NCBI GenBank assembly: GCA_934754515.1
Contig: CAKVIG010000011.1
Span: 1 to 64,000 of the forward strand
Direction of reading: 5' to 3'
DNA from: an uncultured Candidatus Melainabacteria bacterium
GTDB taxonomy: Bacteria; Cyanobacteriota; Vampirovibrionia; Gastranaerophilales; Gastranaerophilaceae
DNA length: 64,000 bases
Shown: positions 8,045-17,031 of the stretch, in pieces
How positions within the stretch are numbered: the stretch's first letter is position 1
How the letters are laid out: each line of letters opens with the position of its first letter
The notes under the pieces: model-generated
What the model saw: only the letters and a program-made list of their open reading frames with translations
Database searches by the model: none
Told to the model about the DNA's origin: nothing
Position numbers and translations under genes: made by a program

Positions 8045-8229
8045 GACTTACTTACTGAAAAGGTGGAAACCGCTCACGCTTTTTCCACCCTACCACTAAA
8101 AATGAACGACATTTGCGCCGCGAGCGTTTTTTAGCGAGCGTAAGAGTGCAAGCTACGCTTGCTAATCATCCATTTGATTGAACGCTCGTAAGAGCGTAGA
8201 AAACGATAGCGTGTTTTCTCTTTCTTTTG

Positions 8230-8276
8230 GTCCTTTTCTTTCTCTTTGCCTCGCAAATAAAGAGAAAGAAAAGGAC
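8230..8276. repeat. Perfect 18-bp inverted repeat
   Basis: An 18-base polypyrimidine arm at 8230-8247 and its exact reverse complement at 8259-8276, with an 11-base loop. The arms are purine/pyrimidine-segregated. It has no T-tract, so it is not an obvious terminator. It could be transcript-end protection or a repeat-family member. Confidence 0.75.
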
Positions 8277-8338
8277 ACTTCGAAAAAAATATGGGAAAGT
8301 TGTATTGATATGGAAGAGGGGTAGTAAATTAACTAATA

Positions 8339-11287
8339 TTATTTACTACCCTTTTTCAAAATAATACCATTCAATTTACAGAACGAAGTCAAAATGGATA
8401 ATTCTTCTCTTATAAGCTTTTGTAAATGCGGATGTTCCGCTACAATACTTACATTTTTAGCCATTTGGAACATTTTCAACGATTGTTTGATATAATTTGC
8501 TCTCAATGTTGATTTTGGTAACGCCAATTCTTGATAGAATTTTGCATACTGAATATAATCTTTAACCAAAATTGTAAGCAAGTTGAATTGTTTTGCAACA
8601 AAAATTGATTTTTCTAAATAAACCTTAGCAGAGTCAAAATCCTGTTTTGCCATATAAATTTCGCCAATAAGTTTGTTAAACAAGGCTATAAAATAGTAGT
8701 TGTTAATATTAGGACCTTGAGCAATGTCTAAAGCTTTATTCGCAATATCAAGTGCAAATTGAGTACCGCTTATTACAAGCTTGATTTCTGCAATCAAATA
8801 CCAACAAAGTAAAACGCCTGTTGCAACTTTTTCTTTTGCAAAATATGCAACCTGTTCTTCTAAAATCTCTAACGCTTTTTTTGATTCGTTTTTGTCCGTA
8901 AGCATCTTAGCGAGCAAAGTTTTTAGGATATTTTTTGTGAAGCTGTCATTAACATTATTTGCATAAGCAACAACATTGAATAGCTCTGTATACAAGCTGT
9001 CATAATCTTTCGCTATAAACTTATTTGCAATATCAATAAAATTCCATCTTGAAACAATAAACACGTCCATGCTATCAAGCGGATATTCTTTTAAAATATC
9101 ATCCAAGATTTTTTCGGAAGTTTTAATATCACCTTTTATTGTATTTGCTAAAGCTAGAGCTAAATGAGCTTTACATAATATTGCAGGTTCTTTAATTTGA
9201 TTGCGTTCAATAATATCAAAAATCAATTTGATAATTTCAAACATTCTTCCATCGCCTTGGAATGTTAAAGCTTCTGCAAAATCAAAATAAACACCTATCC
9301 AAGTTAAATACAATTCTTTTAATGTGATAATTTGAGTATTTTTTCCTTTAGCCAAATATTTTTCAAAAACAGGCATGATTTCGGTGTCAATAAGATTAAT
9401 AACTTGACCGTAATTACCGAGTTTTAGCATTGGACGAACTTGGCGCGATTTAACAAGCGTGCGTTCTAATTCCATTGTTTCGGGAACTTTATTCAAAACG
9501 CTGTCTGCGCATTCAATTGCACCCCAATAGTTACCGCTTTTCATAGAAGAAGATGCTAAATAACCCAAAAGTTCAATATGTTCAAATTCTTCATTATCAT
9601 CAAGCATCATAACGGCATTTTGCAAATATTCAAACGCAGATTTGTGGTCAATAGGTTCAAGCAATTTACCGACTCTTGTATAAATATTCTTTTTGATTTT
9701 CTGATAAAATGCACCGTGCTTATCTTCAACAAGCTTCAAGGCTTGTTTTTGAGTAATTATATAAAGCCCGATATCACCGATATAAGACGCCTGTTTCATC
9801 AAAAGCGTCCAAATAGTAAGTGCTTGATCGTCATTGTTTAATTTTTGTACTATGTAGCCCAAAAGTGCGATTGATGATTGTTTATAAATACTTAGAGTTT
9901 CATATAAAATGTTCAAAACTTCATAGAAGCAGTCGTCATTTTTAACAACAGAAACAATATTTTTCCAAATTTCGTTGCTCTTAAATTCAAATGAGAGATT
10001 GTTAATTTGATTTATATATCCTCTTTGAACAAGGTTTTCAATTATGCGTTCAAATTCTTTTTCAGAATTATTATCAAAATGCTCAAGCATTGCAGGATAG
10101 AATTTTGAACCCAAAACAGACATTGCAACAAGCATTCTGTATGATGGCAAATCTTCTTGTTTAAGGATTCCTAATCTTGCATCCAAAATTGTTTCTAAAG
10201 ATTTGTATGTAATATGCTTTAAGCCGTTTCTTCGGATATCTTTATATAAAAGCACCATCTGCTCTACAATAGAAGGGTTACCGCCTGAAATTTTGAGTGC
10301 CAAATTTACAAAATCATCACCAATTTCAAGGTCACTATATTGTTTTACCAAAATATCAACCTGACTTTTTGTAAACGGTGCGATTGTTAAATCAATATAA
10401 TTTTCTTCCGTAAGTTTAGGAGAAGTTATACAACCCATGCCGGGTTTAACAATTTTTGAAATCAGAATAAATTTGCATCTTTCCAAAAAGTAATCATCTT
10501 TTAAAATTTCTTTTAAGAAATCAAACGACATGCCATCAATATTTTCAAAATCATCAATAACAAAAACTGCTTTAATTTTTTCAATAATTGTTAGCAAAAC
10601 TTTTTTCATTATATTGAACATTTTTGCTTTATTGTAATAAATATTTTCGTATTTATCCAAATTTTCAGGATATAAAAAGTTCAACAAATCCAAAATTTCA
10701 GCATTAGAAAGCGTCGGAAAATCCTGTTTGAAAAATTTAACAGAATTCTTTTTGAGCTGCAATGTATCAGGACAGAAATTATTTACATTAAAAAATGTTA
10801 GTAATAAGTCTTGAAAATATCCAAACGGAGAAAGCTGTGTAACTTGTGTGCAAGTCCCCCACAACCAAAGCAATTTAGCATTCTTAAGCTCGTTGATTGT
10901 GTATCTTAAAACTAAATCCTTACCGATTCCGCTTTCACCATTCAATGTGATAATTGTTTTATCGGCGTCCTTAATAGAATCTAAAAGTCTTGCTTTAACC
11001 TTTTGCTGAGAATTCATTTCTGCGCTGTATTCAGGTTTAGGATTGAATTTCTTTTGCGGGATAACAAATTCCATACCGCATTTTCTGCAAGCTTTAGCTT
11101 CAGGAAGATTTGCGGCACCGCATTCCGTACAAATTTTAAGCAAAACTTTGTGACAATTTGAGCATTCTTTAGCAGTAATCGGATTTATTGTCCCGCAATC
11201 TTTGCACACAGAAGCAATCTTTGCACCGCAAAATTTGCATTTCAAAGAATTATCTTCTATTTCTTTTTTACATTTGGGACACTGCAT
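8339..11287 (-). CDS. Zinc-ribbon STAND-like ATPase with TPR-like C-terminus
   Basis: The 982-aa protein opens with three consecutive CxxC...CxxC zinc ribbons (Cys 3/6/17/20, 28/31/42/45, 53/56/67/70). A P-loop ATPase region follows, with Walker A GESGIGKD at 117-124 and Walker B FVIDD at 242-246. The long helical remainder (about 400-970) reads like TPR repeats. This resembles signal-transduction STAND/MalT-type ATPases but lacks a visible C-terminal DNA-binding domain. It is the last gene of a three-gene reverse-strand operon, 15 bases after the preceding gene. Substrate and ligand are unknown. A role as a sensor or scaffold is inference. Confidence 0.7.
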   Translation of the reverse strand: MQCPKCKKEIEDNSLKCKFCGAKIASVCKDCGTINPITAKECSNCHKVLLKICTECGAANLPEAKACRKCGMEFVIPQKKFNPKPEYSAEMNSQQKVKARLLDSIKDADKTIITLNGESGIGKDLVLRYTINELKNAKLLWLWGTCTQVTQLSPFGYFQDLLLTFFNVNNFCPDTLQLKKNSVKFFKQDFPTLSNAEILDLLNFLYPENLDKYENIYYNKAKMFNIMKKVLLTIIEKIKAVFVIDDFENIDGMSFDFLKEILKDDYFLERCKFILISKIVKPGMGCITSPKLTEENYIDLTIAPFTKSQVDILVKQYSDLEIGDDFVNLALKISGGNPSIVEQMVLLYKDIRRNGLKHITYKSLETILDARLGILKQEDLPSYRMLVAMSVLGSKFYPAMLEHFDNNSEKEFERIIENLVQRGYINQINNLSFEFKSNEIWKNIVSVVKNDDCFYEVLNILYETLSIYKQSSIALLGYIVQKLNNDDQALTIWTLLMKQASYIGDIGLYIITQKQALKLVEDKHGAFYQKIKKNIYTRVGKLLEPIDHKSAFEYLQNAVMMLDDNEEFEHIELLGYLASSSMKSGNYWGAIECADSVLNKVPETMELERTLVKSRQVRPMLKLGNYGQVINLIDTEIMPVFEKYLAKGKNTQIITLKELYLTWIGVYFDFAEALTFQGDGRMFEIIKLIFDIIERNQIKEPAILCKAHLALALANTIKGDIKTSEKILDDILKEYPLDSMDVFIVSRWNFIDIANKFIAKDYDSLYTELFNVVAYANNVNDSFTKNILKTLLAKMLTDKNESKKALEILEEQVAYFAKEKVATGVLLCWYLIAEIKLVISGTQFALDIANKALDIAQGPNINNYYFIALFNKLIGEIYMAKQDFDSAKVYLEKSIFVAKQFNLLTILVKDYIQYAKFYQELALPKSTLRANYIKQSLKMFQMAKNVSIVAEHPHLQKLIREELSILTSFCKLNGIILKKGSK

Positions 11288-11302
11288 AAAATTTTTAAGT
11301 CC

Positions 11303-12784
11303 TTATTGTACAATAGCTACCAACTCATTCAAAGCTTCAATTACATTATCTTCACTCATATCAAGTTCTGAAGCTACTTGAGGAATTGTAAGTTTCTCTT
11401 TGAATTTCAAATTATATACATTTATTATATTTAATTCCGGATGTTTTGATGCTAAATCTTTTATTTCATTAACAATTTCTTCTGCGTCGATATCATCCTT
11501 GTATTTGTCTGTTGAATAGCTAAATACCGAATAATCCGTAGGTTTAAAATTAATTTCTTCTTGCGATGTTGTTTCAGTATTTTCCAATGTCGTTGTAATA
11601 ACATCTGCTATTTGTTCTAATCCATTATCATTTATAACATCCAATGGATTTTCTTCTAATGGTTCTGTATCCAGTAGCGAAGTTTGATTATCATCTTCCT
11701 GCAAATCTAAATCCAAAGTATCAGCAGGCTCTAGAGTTTCAAAATCATTGTCTGCAGGAGTTAAATCATCAAAATCTAAAGTCTGCTCCAACGACTCGTC
11801 ACTTGGTGCAAAACCTTCGATGTTATTATCTGCAACAGGTTCTTCTGTTTCTTGCATGGCTAAGCCTTGAACATCATCTATTGTCGAATCGTCTGTTGTA
11901 TCATCAAGAGAAATCTCGTCCAAATCGTTAAGTTCAAGACAGTCATTTTTACTATCTTCTACAATATTTGGTTCTTCTTTCAAATCAGAAATTTCTAAAC
12001 TTTCTTCCTGAGCTAGCTCTTCTGTTTCAAATGTCGGTTCAATTTCATTCAAATCTTCTGTTTCGAGAGAATCTGTAGCCACAAAATCCTCTAGCACACT
12101 ATTATGAGTATCTTCTGTTGCAACTGTAGGCTCAACTTCATTCAAATCTTCTGTTTCGAGAGAATCTGTAGCCACAAAATCCTCTAGCACACTATCATGA
12201 GCATCTTCTGTTGCAACTGTAGGCTCAACTTCATTTAAATCTTCTGTTTCTAGTGAATCTATCGTAACAAAATTTTCAGGTGTATTATTTTGAACATCTT
12301 CTTGAATTTCGTTAATGCTCATAACCTCATCACCAGATGATTGATCTTGTGTGGCGTTCTCTGACATTAGAGCCGGTTCTTCCGGTTTAAGTTCCGCTAA
12401 TTCAGCAACGCTTTCTTCAGTTTCTTTAGGTGTTTCCTTATTTTCTATAGGAATATTATTAATCATTCTGTCAACAAGTTCAGTATTAACTCTTTCAGTT
12501 CTTCTTTGAGCAACCTTTTCTAAAACTTGTTGAGCATCAATTGTTCTGTGTTTTATTTCAGGATGAAAGCCCATTTTTTTAGGAACTGTAATTATTGAAG
12601 TTGAAACAACTTTTTCTAAATATGATTGAATAACGCTATCATTATTTATTGAATTAATAATGACTTCCGAATGAGAGTATACATCATCAATAATATCGTC
12701 TAAAATAGCTTCCAAACCTTGAAATTTTCGGTTTTGCTTTACTAAATTTTCAATTACACTATAGTATTTATTAGTTTTTTCCAT
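11303..12784 (-). CDS. Acidic repeat-containing protein with HTH-like C-terminus
   Basis: A 493-aa protein, very rich in Glu and Asp, with no signal peptide or membrane segment. A short basic/hydrophobic N-terminal domain (about 1-120) precedes an acidic low-complexity middle. That middle includes near-identical 31-aa tandem units (about residues 165-255; key residues SLETEDLNEVEPT). The C-terminal 45 residues (LTIPQVASELDMSEDNVIEA) look like a small helix-turn-helix. It sits between the zinc-ribbon ATPase and an acidic membrane protein with gaps of 15 bases on each side, so the three are almost certainly co-transcribed. Function unknown. Confidence 0.65.
   Translation of the reverse strand: MEKTNKYYSVIENLVKQNRKFQGLEAILDDIIDDVYSHSEVIINSINNDSVIQSYLEKVVSTSIITVPKKMGFHPEIKHRTIDAQQVLEKVAQRRTERVNTELVDRMINNIPIENKETPKETEESVAELAELKPEEPALMSENATQDQSSGDEVMSINEIQEDVQNNTPENFVTIDSLETEDLNEVEPTVATEDAHDSVLEDFVATDSLETEDLNEVEPTVATEDTHNSVLEDFVATDSLETEDLNEIEPTFETEELAQEESLEISDLKEEPNIVEDSKNDCLELNDLDEISLDDTTDDSTIDDVQGLAMQETEEPVADNNIEGFAPSDESLEQTLDFDDLTPADNDFETLEPADTLDLDLQEDDNQTSLLDTEPLEENPLDVINDNGLEQIADVITTTLENTETTSQEEINFKPTDYSVFSYSTDKYKDDIDAEEIVNEIKDLASKHPELNIINVYNLKFKEKLTIPQVASELDMSEDNVIEALNELVAIVQ
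12018..12290 (-). repeat. 93-bp in-frame tandem repeat
   Basis: About three units of 93 bp (31 codons). Two are nearly identical at DNA level, starting at 12050 and 12143; flanking units are diverged. The period keeps the frame of the acidic protein. Near-identity implies recent duplication and possible length variation between strains. Confidence 0.85.
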
Positions 12785-12799
12785 ATCGCTCTCTTTATA

Positions 12800-14839
12800 T
12801 TATAAATGAATGATTAAAACAGGATTACCTTGCAAGTTTTTGAATGAATCTGAATTTACACTTAAGTTCATTGCTAATGCTTTATTAACTGTTTGCATTA
12901 TCAAATTATCAACAGACAGCTCGCCGCTTGAAACGGTTATGCCAACAGCTTCAAATTTTTTCGCACTGTCATTATATTTGATTTCTACTGCAATTTTGTT
13001 TGTTATAGGCGGTTTGTTTAACAACAACAATTCTGTTTTTAGATTTAACTGAATAATTTTACCCAATTTTACAAGATATCTTCTAGCTGAAGTATTTGAA
13101 GCGTAACCAGCCGGCACTTCCCAGTCTACTTTTAAATTAGAAACAAGAATTGAAGCATCTAAATTTTGTTCAATAGCAGGAATTGATTCTGCCGTACCTT
13201 CATTGCTATCAAGTTTAGGAGCAACCGTTTCTACTGATTCAATCGGCATAGCTTCCTCTTGCTGCTGTTGAGGAGCAGGAGTTTGAACAGAATCTGCAAT
13301 CAAATTATTTTCATCTTCTTTTGGAACTTGGTTAGTAAATTGATTATAACCTAAATATCCAACTGCTCCTAATACTACCAATAAACCGATAATTGCTAAT
13401 AATTTAATTGAACTTTTTTGTTTTGGCTTCTGATAAACCACATTTGGAGTCTCATCTGTATTATCAGAGTTGAATAAAGCTTCTATCTGTTCGGTGTTAT
13501 TTTCATTATCTTCATCTGAAGAATCCTGATTATCTTCAGGCGAGTTGTCTTCTATAACTGCTGTTTCGTGGCTTTCTTCCGGAATATTCTCATCTTCTTT
13601 CCCAAGTAAGTCTAAAATGTTTTCGGTAGAATTTGTTTGTTCTTCGTATGGTGCAATTTCCTCTGCAATATTATCAAGCTTATTTTCTTCGGCATCTTGG
13701 TTTAATAAGTCATCCAAATTATCGCTTAGAGAATTTAAACTTGGTGAAGTTGTTGTAGAAAACTCAAAACCATTATCAGATTCTGCATTTGTTTCATTTT
13801 CAATATCTAAAGTCAACTCTTGAGATGTTTCAGTATCTGTATCTGAAGCATAGACATCAGTGAATTCTTCATTTTGCTCATTATCTGCATTGTCATCAAT
13901 ATTATTATCAATACTCAGTTCATCAATAATATCTAAACTATCTTGTTGAGCAGGCTCAACATCGTCTGCTAAATCTAAAGACGAATCCAAACCGTCATCA
14001 AAGCCTGCTGAAAGTGTATCAGCTTCTTCCAGGAGCATGGAATCTTGAGCCGGCTCGAAATCTAACATCTCGTTGTTGCCGTCAATGTTCATAAAATCAT
14101 CAGAAACTAAATCATCTGAAACCAGTTTGTCTGTGACTAATTCATCCATAGGTTCTAAAGTTTCTATGGCGTTTTGTTCTTCAGGTTGATTATTGATAGA
14201 AATAAAATTAAATGCATATTGAGCTTTGATAGCCTTTGCTAATCTTAATCGACCATCTTTAGATGCGATTAAAGATTTATAAAATGCATATTTATCATTA
14301 ATATTATTTCCCAAGTATGCAAAAATATCAATTTCACTTACGTCAAATTCATCTTCTTTGGTTACCAATAAAGGTTCTATATCATAGAAAGATACTAATA
14401 GAGTTTCATCAACGGCAATAAAATTATCTTTAACATTTGATAGTTCAATGTTTTCAGGCTGAATAAAACCTGTAACAGTTGCGCCGGATAAATCAGGAGA
14501 AACTTTTATAAACATGTATGTGACAGGAAGCAAGTTGTTGTCAAAATGTGATTTAGGAACACTTAATTCTTCGTCATTAAAATAAAGTCTGACATCAATG
14601 TAGGAATTATTGATGTATATATCAGCAATATCAATATCTTCTAATACTTGTCCAATATTGTGCAAACCTGAAACGGTATCGACATCATAAGTAGTTTTAT
14701 CAAAAAAGCGTTCTGCAATTTTTGAAGCTAAACTGTCAGCAACGGCACGATTGCGTGTATCACTGTTTGTAATAACTTTGCATATATTTTGTGCAAATTC
14801 AATATCGTTATCTTCTATCAAAAAATTATCAGTATTCAC
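12800..14839 (-). CDS. Acidic single-pass membrane protein (possible DUF1822-like N-term, TonB-C-like C-term)
   Basis: The 679-aa protein starts at GTG. Residues 1-220 look globular: a DIADIYINNSYIDVRLYF segment followed by SVPKSHFDNN and a 'TGFIQPEN' segment. This faintly resembles the cyanobacterial DUF1822 pattern (inference). Residues about 225-475 are acidic low complexity. One transmembrane helix lies at about 480-498. The rest (about 565-679) is a compact domain with an alpha/beta pattern reminiscent of TonB C-terminal domains. Topology would put the acidic part in the cytoplasm. It is the first gene of the three-gene operon. Function unknown. Confidence 0.65.
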   Translation of the reverse strand: MNTDNFLIEDNDIEFAQNICKVITNSDTRNRAVADSLASKIAERFFDKTTYDVDTVSGLHNIGQVLEDIDIADIYINNSYIDVRLYFNDEELSVPKSHFDNNLLPVTYMFIKVSPDLSGATVTGFIQPENIELSNVKDNFIAVDETLLVSFYDIEPLLVTKEDEFDVSEIDIFAYLGNNINDKYAFYKSLIASKDGRLRLAKAIKAQYAFNFISINNQPEEQNAIETLEPMDELVTDKLVSDDLVSDDFMNIDGNNEMLDFEPAQDSMLLEEADTLSAGFDDGLDSSLDLADDVEPAQQDSLDIIDELSIDNNIDDNADNEQNEEFTDVYASDTDTETSQELTLDIENETNAESDNGFEFSTTTSPSLNSLSDNLDDLLNQDAEENKLDNIAEEIAPYEEQTNSTENILDLLGKEDENIPEESHETAVIEDNSPEDNQDSSDEDNENNTEQIEALFNSDNTDETPNVVYQKPKQKSSIKLLAIIGLLVVLGAVGYLGYNQFTNQVPKEDENNLIADSVQTPAPQQQQEEAMPIESVETVAPKLDSNEGTAESIPAIEQNLDASILVSNLKVDWEVPAGYASNTSARRYLVKLGKIIQLNLKTELLLLNKPPITNKIAVEIKYNDSAKKFEAVGITVSSGELSVDNLIMQTVNKALAMNLSVNSDSFKNLQGNPVLIIHL

Positions 14840-14992
14840 CTAACACTCTCCCATACTATGCCTTATAATATCATATTATTAAAAAAAAATCTAGTAAATG
14901 AGCATGCCTTGATAAACATTAATATTGACTTAATTGTTTGACAATAAAAAAAATATTATTAAATCAAATGGTGGATATTTGATTCTTATTTC

Positions 14993-15019
14993 TAAAGTTT
15001 AATAATTAATATCCGACAT
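14993..15019 (+). promoter_or_regulatory. Sigma-28-like promoter for the lytic transglycosylase
   Basis: An exact TAAAGTTT -35 box (14993-15000), an 11-base spacer and TCCGACAT (15012-15019) as a weaker -10 (consensus GCCGATAA). It is 23 bases upstream of the ATG at 15043, the same distance as for the promoter before 7327. Confidence 0.5.
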
Positions 15020-15042
15020 AATTATAGAAAGGATTTATTACT

Positions 15043-15708
15043 ATGTTTTCGTCAATGATTCAGAATTTATTAACATCATCAGGTAAATCGAGCGCTATGC
15101 AGAGAGCTGTTCAGATGAATAATTATGTGAATAATCTTAATTCACAATGGACGCCTGTAGAAAAAAATGCAAATGCTTTACCTGATACAAATAATAAAAT
15201 CCAATCTTTTGACAATGTATTAAAAAACTCTGCTCAAGTTAAATTCGGTGATTTGCTTACAAATCCCTCTACAAGAGTAAATGCTAATATTTATACAGCA
15301 AAAGCATCTGGAGCCACGGAAAAAGTTTCAACAAGAGAGCAAATCAAAGGTTTGGTTTCAAGAATTTCTAAAAAGCATGGTGTTGATGAAAAACTCGTAA
15401 ATGCTTTGATTAAACAAGAATCCGGTTTTAATCCTAATGCTAAATCAAAAGTCGGAGCAATGGGTTTGATGCAATTAATGCCGGCGACAGCAAAAGGTTT
15501 AGGTGTTACAAACGCAATGGATCCTGAGCAGAACGTTGAAGGCGGTGTTAAGTATTTAAAATCAATGCTTAATAAATATAACGGGAATGTGATTTTGGCT
15601 TTGGCCGCATATAATGCAGGTCCGGGAGCTGTTGATAAATATGATGGCGTTCCACCTTATAAAGAAACGCAAAATTATGTGAAATCAATTTTATCTAATT
15701 ATCTATAA
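15043..15708 (+). CDS. Lytic transglycosylase (SLT domain), likely flagellum-associated
   Basis: A 221-aa protein whose C-terminal half (about 100-221) is an SLT/goose-lysozyme-type transglycosylase. The catalytic Glu is E126 in IKQESGFNP, followed by GLMQLMPATA (141-150) and an AAYNAGPGAV motif near 190. Such enzymes cut the glycan between MurNAc and GlcNAc to open the wall. There is no signal peptide. The N-terminal 90 residues are polar and unstructured-looking. A sigma-28-like promoter precedes it, fitting a wall-opening enzyme for flagellar assembly exported by the flagellar system. That export route is inferred. Confidence 0.85.
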   Translation: MFSSMIQNLLTSSGKSSAMQRAVQMNNYVNNLNSQWTPVEKNANALPDTNNKIQSFDNVLKNSAQVKFGDLLTNPSTRVNANIYTAKASGATEKVSTREQIKGLVSRISKKHGVDEKLVNALIKQESGFNPNAKSKVGAMGLMQLMPATAKGLGVTNAMDPEQNVEGGVKYLKSMLNKYNGNVILALAAYNAGPGAVDKYDGVPPYKETQNYVKSILSNYL

Positions 15709-15713
15709 TAGAA

Positions 15714-15750
15714 AAATAAGGTGTACAACTTGGTACACCTTATTTTTTAT
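15714..15750. terminator. Bidirectional terminator
   Basis: AAATAAGGTGTAC (15714-15726) pairs perfectly with 15733-15745 around a 6-base loop, flanked by A-rich and T-rich runs. It separates the convergent transglycosylase and SIMPL-domain genes. Confidence 0.9.
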
Positions 15751-15751
15751 T

Positions 15752-16474
15752 TTATTTAATTTTAAATGATACATTTGCAACCGCTGTAACTTTTTTGTCA
15801 ATAGAAGACGTATCATTAATTCCCATGTCAGAAACATTTGTTGAATCAACAGGAGTTATTTGGTATACACCCATTCTAACCGATTGAATTTTACCGACAG
15901 AATTATGTGTTGGCTTTAACATAGAAGCAGCTCTTGCTTTAGCATCCTTAGAAGCTTTTTCTAATAAACTGACTTTTAAATCAGGTAATTTTGAGTAATC
16001 ATAAGATGGAGCATAAGCACTAATATCAACACCTTTATCTATTAAACCTGTAATACTGTTAGATATTTCCTTTATTAATTCAACATTATCAGAATTTATA
16101 GTTATTGGCTGAGTTAAATTATAAACGTCCGGAATATCAGTATATTCTCCTGTTTTTGGATTTCTTTTGTAAGAATAGTATCCGTTAACAGTTTTTAGCT
16201 CAACATTCTTTATTTGTTTTTCGGTCAGATATTTTTTTACAATATCAATTTGGTCTTGTGCGATTTTATAGGCTTCTTGTTTTGTTTGACTTTTGACGTT
16301 GATATCAAAGTTTAAAGTGCCGGAATCTGACTTTACAATTTCATAAGCAGAACCTGTTACTGAAATAACATTATTATTGAAATTTTTTGTTACAATTCTT
16401 GTTGAAATAATTAATGACAAAGCAACTAACAACCCTAAAGTTGCAATTTGTAATTTTTCAATTTTTTCTAGCAT
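15752..16474 (-). CDS. SIMPL (DUF541) domain protein, membrane-anchored
   Basis: The 240-aa protein has an N-terminal signal anchor (about residues 8-25) and an extracytoplasmic SIMPL/DUF541 domain. Typical family sequence is visible: VTGSAYEIVKSDSGTLNFDI near the start, ITINSDNVELIKEISN in the middle and VTAVANVSFKI at the end. Periplasmic family members have been linked to stress and envelope processes, but the molecular role is poorly defined. It is first downstream of the small unknown gene at 16490-17020 (15 bases), with a good AAAGGAG site. Confidence 0.8.
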   Translation of the reverse strand: MLEKIEKLQIATLGLLVALSLIISTRIVTKNFNNNVISVTGSAYEIVKSDSGTLNFDINVKSQTKQEAYKIAQDQIDIVKKYLTEKQIKNVELKTVNGYYSYKRNPKTGEYTDIPDVYNLTQPITINSDNVELIKEISNSITGLIDKGVDISAYAPSYDYSKLPDLKVSLLEKASKDAKARAASMLKPTHNSVGKIQSVRMGVYQITPVDSTNVSDMGINDTSSIDKKVTAVANVSFKIK

Positions 16475-16489
16475 AGAAGCTCCTTTTTC

Positions 16490-17020
16490 TTATTGTTTTT
16501 TTATTGTGTGCAATTCTGCTAAATAATCAGCACTATTTACGCTTTCTTCTATATGTTTATAAACAGATGTGAGAAAATCTTGCATGCTTACTTGTTGATG
16601 TTTAACTCTGTTGTTATATCTTTTAATTTTCCAATTTCTGAACAGTCTATCCAATAAGCGTGGATCTTGTCTTTCAGTAAGAAGCTTTTTAGGCTTCATA
16701 GCTTCTACTTCAAAGATTTTTCTGAAAGAACGGAAAAATCCAAATTGAGCCTTACCTTCAGCATTTTCAATGTATACGCCCCCCTCAAAATCTTTGCTTG
16801 AAGGACGAATTACAACATTGTATATATCATTTTTTTCACAGTTTTTTCTTAAGTCCATCATTTTTTTACAAAACGATTTTAAGTTTTTGTAATAATCAGG
16901 ATAAGAACTTTCCGGAAAATATTCAGAATTTCTTAATACATTGAAACTACCTTTTTTTACGATAAGTTTTTGAAAACCAATATTATTATTGGTTTGTTGA
17001 TTGATTGGTTGGATGTTCAT
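16490..17020 (-). CDS. Hypothetical protein with N-terminal tag
   Basis: A basic 176-aa protein, not recognised, with no signal peptide or membrane helix. It begins MNIQPINQQTNNNIGFQK. That pattern (Met-Asn-Ile-Gln, Asn-rich stretch, then a small-Phe-Gln/Lys motif) recurs in other unrelated proteins in this window (22056-23336, 27262-29274, 45482-45946). The rest is helical and Lys/Arg-rich. It lies between the PSP1-domain gene and the SIMPL gene on the same strand. Confidence 0.6.
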   Translation of the reverse strand: MNIQPINQQTNNNIGFQKLIVKKGSFNVLRNSEYFPESSYPDYYKNLKSFCKKMMDLRKNCEKNDIYNVVIRPSSKDFEGGVYIENAEGKAQFGFFRSFRKIFEVEAMKPKKLLTERQDPRLLDRLFRNWKIKRYNNRVKHQQVSMQDFLTSVYKHIEESVNSADYLAELHTIKKQ

Positions 17021-17031
17021 AATTTTCGCCT

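Noticed and set aside
13545..13823. Ser-rich open frame opposite the acidic membrane protein
   Set aside because: An antisense shadow of Glu/Asp codons; no independent start signal.
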